A stretch of 64,000 nt of DNA, taken from positions 62,001-126,000 of the forward strand of contig JADJWV010000003.1 of NCBI GenBank assembly GCA_016716185.1, read 5' to 3'. This DNA comes from Saprospiraceae bacterium (GTDB taxonomy: Bacteria > Bacteroidota > Bacteroidia > Chitinophagales > Saprospiraceae). The position numbers and the translations under genes were made by a program. Each line of letters begins with the position of its first letter. The first letter of the stretch is position 1. Positions 38,286 to 47,184 of this stretch are shown piece by piece. The notes under the pieces are model-generated. The model saw only the letters and a program-made list of their open reading frames with translations, was not told the DNA's origin and ran no database searches.

Positions 38286-39440
38286 TCAATCTTTCGACAA
38301 GGAGAACTTATGCGAATACGTAAGATTCAGGCTGTAATCGGCAAAGGCGGCATCACCATGGCGTTGTCCGGTTGGATCGGCAAGATCGTAAACACTTTTT
38401 GTTCTGTTCCGGTAAAGCGCAAAGGGAACGGTGAGAGCCAGATTGTTTTGACCGAATTGATAAGAAGCAGAAGGTTCCACTGAGATCACGTATCCCGGCC
38501 TTCTGAATCCTTCGCTGTCTCCAAAAACATCAGACGAAGGAATCCCTTCCAAACGCGATCCCAACCCAAAGTTGAGTTGGTGATTCACCATATAATTGGC
38601 ACCCAGTCTTACCGCAAACTGATCGGCAACAGAATGATAAGCAATGAGGGGATCTGCACCAGCCAGAGTTCCGCGGGTGAGTGTATTGTTTGTGTTTTCC
38701 GGATTAAATAAATAAAACGAATTGAAATAAAGTGAAAGATTATTAAGAAGTACAAGATTGGACTGGATCTCCAGGTTAAATCCGACTCCACCATCACCCA
38801 ATTGAATAGATTGGTCAACAGGTCTAACGAACGTCGAATCTCCGCCATCCGATTTCCTCCTGTGAAAATCATCAGTAACATTTTCATTACCAGTAGGGAG
38901 TTTGATTCCAGCTCCTACACTCAAATTAAATTTCGAATGGGCAAGCGGATTGGTAACGGTGTACAAGACTCCCAATCTCATATCGCCAATTCCACTGGCC
39001 TGGGTATTGAATCTTTTCTGTTCGGGGTTTGCGGTCAATGAATTTCCATAATGCTCGTACAAAGAAGAGCGGTCGTAGTAGATCAAAGGGAGATTCGCTG
39101 AAACCGAAACTCTCTCGGATAAACCATAGGACAATCCCAATTCCATAAAATAGGAATCATTAATCACTTCTGTTCCTTTTTCAACCCGCTCCTTTTCTTC
39201 ATGAGAACCTCTGAAGTGTTTGTAGGATTGAAAATATCGGAGATTGGAAGTAAACAAAAGACCGGATTTGCTCACAGTTGTTCCTGAATTTGTTGCACTG
39301 CATCCCATTCCCCTGATGGCAACGCAACCTTGTGCATTCGCAACCTGCATACCGGTGAATAAGATGAACAGGATAAACAACATTGCAAAACTTACGTAGG
39401 AATGCAATGAACGTTTGAATAAGTCGAAGTTTTTTTTCAT
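38286..39440 (-). CDS. Outer-membrane beta-barrel protein (MetA/transporter-like)
   Basis: 384 residues with a signal peptide (hydrophobic about 14-34, VANAQG). After a Cys-containing segment (GCVAIRGMGCS), the rest is repeated amphipathic strands, with GLSYGLSERVSVSANLPLIY, GIGDMRLGVLY and GAGIKLPTGNE, as in transporter/phenol-MetA-like barrels of unknown substrate. It lies 41 bp downstream of the DoxX-like gene and is probably co-transcribed with it. Confidence 0.75.
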   Translation of the reverse strand: MKKNFDLFKRSLHSYVSFAMLFILFILFTGMQVANAQGCVAIRGMGCSATNSGTTVSKSGLLFTSNLRYFQSYKHFRGSHEEKERVEKGTEVINDSYFMELGLSYGLSERVSVSANLPLIYYDRSSLYEHYGNSLTANPEQKRFNTQASGIGDMRLGVLYTVTNPLAHSKFNLSVGAGIKLPTGNENVTDDFHRRKSDGGDSTFVRPVDQSIQLGDGGVGFNLEIQSNLVLLNNLSLYFNSFYLFNPENTNNTLTRGTLAGADPLIAYHSVADQFAVRLGANYMVNHQLNFGLGSRLEGIPSSDVFGDSEGFRRPGYVISVEPSASYQFGQNNLALTVPFALYRNRTKSVYDLADPTGQRHGDAAFADYSLNLTYSHKFSLSKD

Positions 39441-39481
39441 GGCTGATATTGATTAAAAGGCTGTATAAATGAAGAAAATAA

Positions 39482-40003
39482 TTACGTAGTATGTTTTTTC
39501 AAGTTGACCAAAGGCCAATTCCATTGAGCTGTTTTGGAAGAATATGACGGTTCAAAGGCTTTGTGTTCAGCCTGATGAAAGGCATAAAGGATCAGGGCAG
39601 CTGCAATCAGGACCAGATTTTTTACAATGTATTGTCCGGTCAGGGTCAGGGTAAAACTATCTTGCCAGGTATCTGTCGGCAAGTAAAACAATGGAAGAAA
39701 AGTTGTAAACATTTGAAGGCTGAAAAGCCCAAATGCAATCCTCGTTAATTTGGGAAACAACCACAGCAAGCCAATCACACATTCTATAAATCCAAGAAAT
39801 GGTGTAAAAAATTCAAGGGTCACCCAATTCGAAATGGTCTCTTGATGGAGATGTGCGATGAGTGTTTCGGCTGGAGAGAGATGGATTAATTTCAGGAAGC
39901 CAAACCAAAAAAACACAACAAATAGGGAGAATCGGTTAAACCACAGAATTTTGTCAAGAAAAGGGACTGATCTTGAGTCTGCTATTTGAGTCTTAGTTTT
40001 CAT
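39482..40003 (-). CDS. DoxX/DUF417-like membrane protein
   Basis: 173 residues from the ATG at 40003, the best start (an upstream in-frame start at 40075 would add a cysteine-containing tail). Four membrane helices: LWFNRFSLFVVFFWFGFLKL (in part), FFTPFLGFIECVIGLLWL, FGLFSLQMFTTFLPLFYLP and VLIAAALILYAF. The pattern fits the DoxX/YkgB (DUF417) superfamily, whose role is often tied to oxidative stress or electron transfer. It is first in a unit with the barrel protein. A 7-1-7 palindrome (40208-40224) about 205 bp upstream could be its operator. Confidence 0.72.
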   Translation of the reverse strand: MKTKTQIADSRSVPFLDKILWFNRFSLFVVFFWFGFLKLIHLSPAETLIAHLHQETISNWVTLEFFTPFLGFIECVIGLLWLFPKLTRIAFGLFSLQMFTTFLPLFYLPTDTWQDSFTLTLTGQYIVKNLVLIAAALILYAFHQAEHKAFEPSYSSKTAQWNWPLVNLKKHTT

Positions 40004-40645
40004 TGGTTGGAAGTTAAAATATAAACCTGGCTGTTTTGTTTCAGTGCAAATCGCACAACGAAAGTAGACAGGCACTCAGATGAAGAATCAAGTATTCCTT
40101 GAATCCATTTAAAGAATGTACAAAACGGGTAAAAAAAAGGATGAAGTGATCAATCGAGTAAGTTCAACAAGCCTTTAGGGTCAAGCCGGCATTGAAATTT
40201 TACAATTATTAGAATCATTCTAATGTAACGGGCCATTCACATACTGAAGACCATATAAAGATTCAATTTCAAGGTTTACAAACTGATATTAAAAAAATTA
40301 TTAACCAATTCGTTCGCACGGCATAAGTATATAAAATTTATAATTCCAGAACAGAAAGAATAAAAAAAATACGATGTCTCGAGAATGAACCGCAAAGATC
40401 AGAGAGGTTTAGGCCAAGGTCGCAGAGTGGTTCTCATAAGGAAAATGATTTTCATATGAGAGATTAGAAGCAACCTGTGAATTCTCTCACACCTGAGTCT
40501 TTCATAGCTTTCCCGACAAATAAAAAATCGAACATTTTAAAATTGACAGACCAAAAGGGTTTATGGGAAACCCGATTTTGAATTGAACTACTATAATCAA
40601 GCTGGCATGTGCTTACATGGATGAATAATTTTAAGTCACCCGCAT
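40004..40645. other. Long intergenic region
   Basis: 642 bp with no supported gene. It contains the palindrome at 40208-40224 and, at about 40390-40430, a degenerate CGCAAAGATCAGAGAGG / GGTCGCAGAG segment of the CGCAGA-type repeats that are more regular at 62.6-63.1 kb. Confidence 0.5.
40208..40224. promoter_or_regulatory. Operator-like palindrome ATTAGAAT-C-ATTCTAAT
   Basis: Perfect 8-1-8 inverted repeat. The core TTAGAATCATTCTAA has the 7-1-7 geometry of Fur/PerR-family sites (PerR box TTATAATNATTATAA) with two symmetric substitutions. It lies upstream of the DoxX-like/barrel unit. Regulator identity is inference. Confidence 0.45.
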
Positions 40646-41311
40646 TCAGTCATAATATTCAACAAACTCCTTCAATTGTTTTCTTTGAATAGCCGGAACC
40701 GAAACTTCATCGGATGGAAATCCAAACGGTATGAGTAAAAATGGTTTTTCATTTTCGGGTCTTTCCAAAATTTCCTGCAAAAAATTCATAGGGCTTGGGG
40801 TATGGGTCAGACAAACCAATCCGGCATTGTGAATCGCCGCAATGAGCAAACCACAAGCCAATCCTACCGACTCCTGTACGTAATAATTCTTTCTTTTCTT
40901 CCCATCGATTACATCGTAAGTTTTTTTGAATACGACAATCAAAGCGGGTGCTATTTCGAGAAACGGTTTTTGCCAATCCGTGCCTAACGGGGCCAAATCC
41001 CTCAGCCATTCTTCTGACATTCGCCCATGATAATTCTCATATTCTTCAGCTTCCGCTGCTTCCCTGATGTGTTTCTTTAGTTCTTTATTCCTGACCAGGC
41101 AAAATGTCCAGGGTTGTTTATTGGCGCCTGATGGTGCAGTTCCTGCTGTTTTTAATAAATTTTCAATGATTTCATCGGGTATAGGTCTCGAAGAAAAATC
41201 TCTGACCGTTCGCCGCCCATCCATCAGATTGTAAAAACTTTCTGCCCGCATTTTCATTTTATCAGGAGCATAAAGCATAGGGAAATATGGGATAAAAGAT
41301 GCCTCGTTCAT
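40646..41311 (-). CDS. Iodotyrosine deiodinase-like nitroreductase-family flavoprotein
   Basis: 221 residues from ATG. The FMN-binding nitroreductase fold has RRTVRDFSSRP, AGTAPSGANKQPWTF and ACGLLIAAIHNAGL. The lid residues that bind iodotyrosine in mammalian IYD (Glu157, Tyr161, Lys182) have exact counterparts with the same spacing: Glu90, Tyr94 (in EYENY) and Lys115 (in DWQKPF). It would reductively remove halogen from halotyrosine using FMN. Bacterial homologues are known. It is paired with an SDR gene 11 bp upstream, so both are probably one operon. Confidence 0.85.
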   Translation of the reverse strand: MNEASFIPYFPMLYAPDKMKMRAESFYNLMDGRRTVRDFSSRPIPDEIIENLLKTAGTAPSGANKQPWTFCLVRNKELKKHIREAAEAEEYENYHGRMSEEWLRDLAPLGTDWQKPFLEIAPALIVVFKKTYDVIDGKKRKNYYVQESVGLACGLLIAAIHNAGLVCLTHTPSPMNFLQEILERPENEKPFLLIPFGFPSDEVSVPAIQRKQLKEFVEYYD

Positions 41312-41322
41312 ACAGGATTAAT

Positions 41323-42024
41323 TTATAAATCGCCCAATTGCGGCCTGAGTATTATTTCTTCAACTACTGCCGAAGGACTTAATGATAAAATATACGCAAC
41401 CGTTTTCGAAACGTCTTCGGCCATCATCAACCTCTCCAGGGGCTCATTGGATCCCTTCCATGAATCCGACCAGGTGGCCCCCGGAAGTATGGATGTAACC
41501 TTGATTCCTGAATTCTTAAGTTCTTCCCGAAGACATTTGCTAAATCCCAATAATGCAAATTTACTGATGCCATAAGAACTTCCACCGGGGTAAGCCTGTA
41601 AACTTGCGATGGAACACATGTTGATCACAAATCCAGATTGGCGATGAATCATATGGGGTAAGAGTGCCCGTGTCAAATGATAAGCACTCTCAAAATTTGT
41701 CTTCATCAAAAGTTCCAGCCTCCCTTCGGGTTCGTCCACAATATTTCCGGGTTCAAAACTTCCGGCATTGTTTATCAACACATCGACTGGATCGAATAAA
41801 CGTAGAATCCCTTCAGCCAATTCAGCGATTTGTTTCCGGTCTGAGACATCACAAGATTTATAATAGACTTTAATAGTTGGGTTTATGGATAAGAGTTCCT
41901 GTTTCAGCAAATCGAGATCGCCCTCATTCCTGGATGTGATAAACAAATTATAAGACAATCCTGCAAGTTCTTTTGCTATAGCTTTTCCAATACCCTTACT
42001 GGCTCCGGTGATGACGACATTCAT
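41323..42024 (-). CDS. Short-chain dehydrogenase/reductase
   Basis: 233 residues. NAD(P)-binding TGASKGIGKAIA at 6-17, NNAGSF, catalytic Ser in CSIAS and YGISK with the Tyr-x3-Lys pair are intact, with classical SDR length. The substrate is unknown. It overlaps no gene and directly precedes the deiodinase-like gene. Confidence 0.93.
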   Translation of the reverse strand: MNVVITGASKGIGKAIAKELAGLSYNLFITSRNEGDLDLLKQELLSINPTIKVYYKSCDVSDRKQIAELAEGILRLFDPVDVLINNAGSFEPGNIVDEPEGRLELLMKTNFESAYHLTRALLPHMIHRQSGFVINMCSIASLQAYPGGSSYGISKFALLGFSKCLREELKNSGIKVTSILPGATWSDSWKGSNEPLERLMMAEDVSKTVAYILSLSPSAVVEEIILRPQLGDL

Positions 42025-42135
42025 GAGCGAAAGTTATAAATGTAATTTTAAATCTTTTTTGAGAACTGAAAAAGAATTCAAGAAGAGATCTGATTTCAAT
42101 TCCTGGTTGCCGCACATAAGGACAAAAAGATGTAC

Positions 42136-44109
42136 TCAATTACGAATAATCTTTGCCCAGCGAACCGGCAAATTGCTGCTTTCCAGTCTGAAAAAAAGGA
42201 TCCCACGTGGCAAAGATGCCAAATGAATAGGATGTAATTTACTTTCCTGCAGTTTTTTAAACAGCAGTAGTTTCCCTTGTGCATCGTAGATGCTCAGCTC
42301 CGCATTGCGAAACTGATTTAGATCCAATACTGCATGGTCCTGTACCGGGTTCGGATAAATCCAAAGGTTTGCTTCAAGAGTGTTACCATTGTATACATCC
42401 CATATCAAGGGTAAATGATAAGTATTTAATTCAGTATCGTAACATTCTGCCTGCAATTCAAGTCCCAAATTCAAAGGGAAGTTTTGCTCATTCCGGAAAA
42501 TGAACAGAGGCTTTTGAAAATCAATTTCGTTTAAACCATCGGCGTTCCAACTTACATACAATCCTTGTCCGCTTAGGTGGTAATACTCTTCGGGAATTTG
42601 TGTATAAATAATTTCTTTACCATTTAAAGAATTCACGAGGATATGAAATTGAAATCCCGAAATTTCTTTTGGATGACGAAGATACAAAGCAGTATTTTCC
42701 GGACTCAGTCTCCTGGCTTCGAGATAAACAGCAGGATCTTCGGCAATTCTGCTTGTGTAAGTATTGCTCAATCCGGAGTAACTCACATCGACATCTCCCA
42801 TTTTTAATGCAAAAATGTTGACATTGGTAATTGGGAAATTACTGATGTTGACTCCTTTGAATTCAATATCGGCAATGGGCCTGTTTGGAATGGCTACAGT
42901 TCTCCAATCCTGTCTCAGGAAATACCAGGGCTTGGCTATACTAAATGTTTCCTTGATTCCCAGGATAATCCTTCTGATTTCAGTTATGTCTGATGCTGTT
43001 ATCTGAAAATTAAAATTGACATCGGCTGCAATATTCTGAGCCGTATCCTGGAATCTGTCTATTCCTAAAATATGTCTTTGGATCATCACAATATCTTTGG
43101 TACTGATGCCGTCCCTGGATTGTGAATTTTTTACCATGCGATAATTGTACTGGCCCGGAGTTTTGGTTTTCAAAGTAAAACCGTAATGCAATCCTACACT
43201 TTCCGAAATGCAAAATTTACGAATAAGATTTTCATTTTCAAAAATGATGGAATCCGGCGTGACTTTAATTCCTTTATCGTTGCGAATGATCCCCCCGATA
43301 TCTGCCCGCTGTGCCATGGATAATAGATCGTAAACCATGGATGCTGTGCAGTTAAAGCGATCGGTAATGGTTAAAGTATAACTTCCCGACCGAACGTTAA
43401 ACAAGTAAGATAAACTGTCGCCCGTATTCCATTTATAACTGTAAGGAGCAAATTCTCCCACCGGAGTCAGATTGATAAAACCCTCATCTTCACATACCAC
43501 ATCGGATTTGTTGATGATCTGTTTAAAGTTGTTGAAGTATTTATGGACATTCATAAAAGTGGTTCCGGTTCTTACCTGTCCGTTGCAAATATCTTCAATG
43601 GACCATTGCCTGCGAATACTCACGGGAATGTTGCAGTTCTGAGAAATTCGGGTGTCAAAAAAATTGATGCGAACAGAACCCAATGATTTTGGAATCCGCA
43701 AAAGTTTAACTGTTAAGGTCGAAAGGCTATCGGGATGATCGATGGTTGTGTCTGCAGGAATTCTGATGTCATGAATACCCAAATGTTGAATGGTGATGTA
43801 CTGGGTGCATCTCTGCTGGTCTCCAGCCGCATTTGTGATGGTAAAAATTCGGGTTACCAAGTCAGCCCTGTTTTTACAATCCCCCTTTTGATAGACCTCC
43901 AGATAACTCATGGTGATCTTACCACCGGTATTGGTAAGGATCTTGGGTGTTCCTGTAATCGTGGTATCGTATTTGGAACCTTCTGTCAGAGTTATGGGCT
44001 TCGGGCAATCCACGGTAAGTGTTGTGGGCCCAAAGGCATAGATCGTGGAAGTAAATAATAAGACCAACAGGCCACCGGAGAATTTCAAAAAATTGAATCT
44101 GCTTCGCAT
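42136..44109 (-). CDS. Secreted protein with dockerin-like module and T9SS sorting domain
   Basis: 657 residues from the ATG at 44109, which gives a signal peptide (FLKFSGGLLVLLFTSTIYAFG in part). The N-terminal half looks like repeated Ig/HYR-type beta domains, with SYKWNTGDSLSYLFNVRSGSY (in part) as in SprB-like repeats. At about 360-410 there are two dockerin type-I-like loops (STKDIVMIQRHILGI and TASDITEIRRIILGI). It ends with LWIYPNPVQDHAVLDL and a typical T9SS C-terminal domain. Probably a surface adhesin or matrix protein. Confidence 0.82.
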   Translation of the reverse strand: MRSRFNFLKFSGGLLVLLFTSTIYAFGPTTLTVDCPKPITLTEGSKYDTTITGTPKILTNTGGKITMSYLEVYQKGDCKNRADLVTRIFTITNAAGDQQRCTQYITIQHLGIHDIRIPADTTIDHPDSLSTLTVKLLRIPKSLGSVRINFFDTRISQNCNIPVSIRRQWSIEDICNGQVRTGTTFMNVHKYFNNFKQIINKSDVVCEDEGFINLTPVGEFAPYSYKWNTGDSLSYLFNVRSGSYTLTITDRFNCTASMVYDLLSMAQRADIGGIIRNDKGIKVTPDSIIFENENLIRKFCISESVGLHYGFTLKTKTPGQYNYRMVKNSQSRDGISTKDIVMIQRHILGIDRFQDTAQNIAADVNFNFQITASDITEIRRIILGIKETFSIAKPWYFLRQDWRTVAIPNRPIADIEFKGVNISNFPITNVNIFALKMGDVDVSYSGLSNTYTSRIAEDPAVYLEARRLSPENTALYLRHPKEISGFQFHILVNSLNGKEIIYTQIPEEYYHLSGQGLYVSWNADGLNEIDFQKPLFIFRNEQNFPLNLGLELQAECYDTELNTYHLPLIWDVYNGNTLEANLWIYPNPVQDHAVLDLNQFRNAELSIYDAQGKLLLFKKLQESKLHPIHLASLPRGILFFRLESSNLPVRWAKIIRN

Positions 44110-44304
44110 TCTCAATGGTTTATAGCTTAAAAATAATAAATATTCTATTGTTGCCAATCAGGATAATCCTGTGCAAACGTTAAAATTACATATTTGTTAA
44201 AATGAACAAGCTTAATCAGGCGAAGTGACGAGGGATATCTAATTCAAAATCATGTATATAAACAAAAAAAATGCGTTGTTTGTTCCAAGGGTGTCCAAAG
44301 CAAA

Positions 44305-45228
44305 TTATTTTTCCGAAAGCAGACGGACTGTTTCTTTAATCCCGGCCAGACCTTTCCTTTTCAAGGGCGAATCCCCAAAATCCCGATCAAATTCCTCAAG
44401 GCCCATGTTCATCCAATCTTCTGCAGATCTGCTCAGGATATCTTTTTTAGGATTGAAATCAGATTCGGTATGTGGTTTTGTAAACCGGTTCCATGGACAT
44501 ACTTCCTGGCAAATATCGCAACCAAACATCCAATGATCTAATTGACCGGAAAACTCCTCCTCTATTTTGGTTTTTTTCTCGATGGTCAGATAGGAAATGC
44601 ATTTGGATGCATCCAGTAAATATCCCTGCTGATCAATGGCCTGAGTTGGGCAGGCGTCGATGCATCGGGTACAGGTTCCGCAGTGATCTTTAATAGGATT
44701 TCCATATTCAAATTCTAGGTCTGAAAAAATACAAGCCAGAAAAAAATAAGATCCCATTTTAGGATGGATCGACAAAGTGTTTTTTCCATTCCAAACCAAC
44801 CCTGTTTCTTTGGCCCATTCCCTTTCCAAAACCGGGCCTGAGTCGACAAACGAACGTAACACATTGGAGGAAGTATTAGATTTGATCCAGCTTTCAATTT
44901 GCTTTAGTTTTTTCCGGATTATTTTATGATAATCTTTTCCCAATGCATAGCGTGCAATTTTTGGAATTTTATCATCGACATAACTTATATCCTGAAAATA
45001 ATTGTGGATCAATACAATTACTGAAATTGCCCCGGGCACGAGTTTCCTTGGATCTTTCCTGAATTCAAAATAATGATCCATGTACGACATTTCTCCATGG
45101 TAGCCTTTGTCAAGCCATTCCTGTAATCTTGCAGATTCATCGTCTAAACTTCTTAAGGCGGCATAACCAACCTGATCAAATCCGAGTTGAAGTATGTAAT
45201 CACTAAGTTGTTGCTGATAAATCTGCAT
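44305..45228 (-). CDS. queG: Epoxyqueuosine reductase QueG
   Basis: 307 residues. The N-terminal cobalamin-binding region has GYHGEMSYMDHYFEFRKDPR (20 residues), WAKETGLVWNGKNTL, and two ferredoxin-type clusters: CGTCTRCIDACP with a distant Cys, and CDICQEVCPW. It reduces epoxyqueuosine to queuosine in tRNA. The usual HEAT-repeat tail is absent, as in many Bacteroidota. A TATATTTG -7 box lies about 31 bp before the ATG. Confidence 0.94.
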   Translation of the reverse strand: MQIYQQQLSDYILQLGFDQVGYAALRSLDDESARLQEWLDKGYHGEMSYMDHYFEFRKDPRKLVPGAISVIVLIHNYFQDISYVDDKIPKIARYALGKDYHKIIRKKLKQIESWIKSNTSSNVLRSFVDSGPVLEREWAKETGLVWNGKNTLSIHPKMGSYFFLACIFSDLEFEYGNPIKDHCGTCTRCIDACPTQAIDQQGYLLDASKCISYLTIEKKTKIEEEFSGQLDHWMFGCDICQEVCPWNRFTKPHTESDFNPKKDILSRSAEDWMNMGLEEFDRDFGDSPLKRKGLAGIKETVRLLSEK

Positions 45229-45258
45229 TCCTAAATGTATCTACTTGTGTATTACCAG

Positions 45259-45266
45259 CAAATATA
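45259..45266 (-). promoter_or_regulatory. Candidate -7 box for queG
   Basis: The minus strand reads TATATTTG, identical to the boxes ahead of the metacaspase and hybrid-kinase genes, 30 bp before the start. No good -33 element was seen. Confidence 0.4.
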
Positions 45267-45665
45267 GATATCGAACCTGTTTGGAGCGAAACAAAACAAC
45301 TTGGGCGGTCTTCCTCAACTACCCGGCTGAAATGTTTTGCTTTTCGAGTAAAATCAACTCGTTCAGGCGGGAAGAGCCCGATGCATTTTCTTAAAATGCT
45401 AATTATAACGGAAGAATTGTTGTTCATTCTTAATAAGGAATACTGACCACATTGCACGACCTTACTATACACAATACTCCATAATCCTTCAGACATCGGG
45501 TTGATGAATATTTTATGGATCAAATCAAAAATATGGGGAGAAATCAACTTTGACGTCAATTTTTAAATAAATTCACGGATTCAAAAAGCCCAAAATTATC
45601 CAATTGACTTTCACTTATTCCTAAGATTCATTGTTCTTTTTTGTCTTGATACATGACTGAACGAT

Positions 45666-45799
45666 TACGCCGTAAGGCGTATCGATGTCCACAAAGGACA
45701 TCGAAGTGAAGGAACCGCGAAGCGGCTGACCTGTTATTATTATATATGTTTTCATTTCTTAACGCTAAAATGAAAAAAGGCCGATCTGAATTTCAGATC
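45666..45799. repeat. Cluster of five consecutive inverted repeats (possible structured RNA or mobile-element end)
   Basis: In order: TACGCC-GTAA-GGCGTA (45666-45681, GNRA-type loop); TCGATGTCC-ACAAA-GGACATCGA (45682-45704, directly abutting); CCGC-GAA-GCGG (45715-45725); TTTTCATTT and AAATGAAAA arms (45749-45776); GATCTGAA-T-TTCAGATC (45783-45799). The stretch is more GC-rich than the surrounding spacer. It lies in the 811-bp gap between queG and the minus-strand barrel gene; no coding frame is supported there. Confidence 0.65.
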
Positions 45800-45991
45800 T
45801 GTTTACTAATTGGACATACTGATTTTATTTATTTCAGATATCAAAATTGCTTCATTTCAACTTAATCCCCATATATTTTACCTGACCCCTTTTTATATCG
45901 ACAACTACATGTCGGGACTCTATAATTTATAATCCAAAAAAAGCAGCCCGCACATCCATCGACATACAGGCTTACTAAATTATGAAGAAAG

Positions 45992-46008
45992 TCAAACGAC
46001 TCGTTTGA
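45992..46008. repeat. Palindrome TCAAACGA-C-TCGTTTGA
   Basis: Perfect 8-1-8 inverted repeat 31 bp beyond the stop of the gene at 46040. On the minus strand only a weak T-rich tail follows, so it may be a terminator or a binding site. Confidence 0.5.
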
Positions 46009-46039
46009 TTCGAAAAAGGAATTGCCTTCGCAGATTATG

Positions 46040-47179
46040 TTAAAAATCTAACCAGATCCCACACTCGATGTTGCGAATATCATTGTTATCCCAAAGATCA
46101 TTGAGATCCATGTTGCCAAAAAACTTGATCGCACCAATATCAATCCTTCCAGTAAGGCCGTATCTGAAATTTTTCATTCCGAAATCTTCTTCAGTTTCGA
46201 TGAATTGATTTGGATCGGAAGTACTGAGTTCATGCTCGTGATGCAATAAAACTCCAGCATAGCCTCCTATTCCCATTCCGATCTTCCCTAAGCCCCGGAT
46301 GCGTTTACTCTCGGTGTATAAACTGAGTGGAACCTGCAAATAATGGGTCATGAATTGTGATTCTTTTACATTGTCCTGTTTCGTATATACCAGGGTTTGG
46401 TTGGGTTCGAAAACGAGTTTTTCCTTGAATTCAAACTGTCCGATGCGCCAGGAAAGCCCGGTCATCAGCATCAAATGCGGCGAACCCAGATAGATCTTTG
46501 TTGGAAGAAAAGTTAGTGTGGTGCTCAATGAATTCCAGTTCTTTAATTTGAGATCTGATTTCATTTCAGAGCTGACTTGATTTCCAAATTTCATAAAATT
46601 TAAGCCAAGATCGATATCCAGGAATCCAACTGTAGCTCCCTTGCGTTTTTTCCGGCTTATCTTTGGTGCCTCAGGTGCTGGTGCAACATTCTCACCCTTT
46701 TGGTCTTCCAGTTTCAGTTCCAGTTTCAACTTCTTTTTATCTTTTTCCTTATACTTCTCCGACCTTTGTAATTCCTTTTCTGCTCGTTGTAATTCCTGTT
46801 CTGCCCTTTTCATCTCCAGTTCAACTTCTTCATTTCCTTTTCCGGATTTTTTAAGTTCCTTTAAAGCTTCTTCCAACTCCCGCCTGGCTTCCAACAGGCC
46901 TTCCCGCATTTCTTCGAGTCCCTCTTCCAGTTCTTCTTCCCACTCTTCTTTGGGAGCGTTTGCCTTTTCTTTATTTTCAATGATAATGATCTGCTTGTTT
47001 CCAAGATTCAATTTGGTGGTATCTTCCTTTGCAATTGGCGGAACAGGTGGTATAGGAGGCTGAACTTTTACCTGGGGTGCAGGTGGTGGCGCGGGTGGTG
47101 GTGCAGGATTATCCTGGGAGTTCAAAGCCAGGAAGTTGAAAAAAGTCAGAATTGCGATAAATAATAATTTTGTTTTCAT
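46040..47179 (-). CDS. Exported outer-membrane-like protein with Pro-rich and Glu/Lys coiled-coil segments
   Basis: 379 residues from the ATG at 47179, giving a signal peptide (LNSQ). Residues about 25-50 are proline-rich (PPAPPPAPQ, PPIPPVPPI); about 75-160 is a highly charged coiled coil (EELEEGLEEM, ELQRAEKELQR). The C-terminal 200 residues are strand-rich (GFLDIDLGLNFMKFG, GKIGMGIGGYAGV) and end in a Phe, as in outer-membrane barrels. It could bridge peptidoglycan and outer membrane. It is third in a sigma/anti-sigma/barrel unit. Confidence 0.7.
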   Translation of the reverse strand: MKTKLLFIAILTFFNFLALNSQDNPAPPPAPPPAPQVKVQPPIPPVPPIAKEDTTKLNLGNKQIIIIENKEKANAPKEEWEEELEEGLEEMREGLLEARRELEEALKELKKSGKGNEEVELEMKRAEQELQRAEKELQRSEKYKEKDKKKLKLELKLEDQKGENVAPAPEAPKISRKKRKGATVGFLDIDLGLNFMKFGNQVSSEMKSDLKLKNWNSLSTTLTFLPTKIYLGSPHLMLMTGLSWRIGQFEFKEKLVFEPNQTLVYTKQDNVKESQFMTHYLQVPLSLYTESKRIRGLGKIGMGIGGYAGVLLHHEHELSTSDPNQFIETEEDFGMKNFRYGLTGRIDIGAIKFFGNMDLNDLWDNNDIRNIECGIWLDF

Positions 47180-47184
47180 GTATT

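Noticed and set aside
38280..38483. Plus-strand open frame opposite the end of the barrel gene
   Set aside because: It lies antisense to well-supported coding sequence and shows no family features.
45203..45559. Open frame of 118 codons on the minus strand overlapping the queG start
   Set aside because: It overlaps queG and its promoter, has no recognisable domain or start signal, and contains uneven composition; most likely a chance frame.
46641..47063. Open frame on the plus strand, very rich in Ser and Phe
   Set aside because: It is the antisense of the Glu/Lys-rich coiled coil of the minus-strand barrel gene; low-complexity coding DNA often leaves such frames open.
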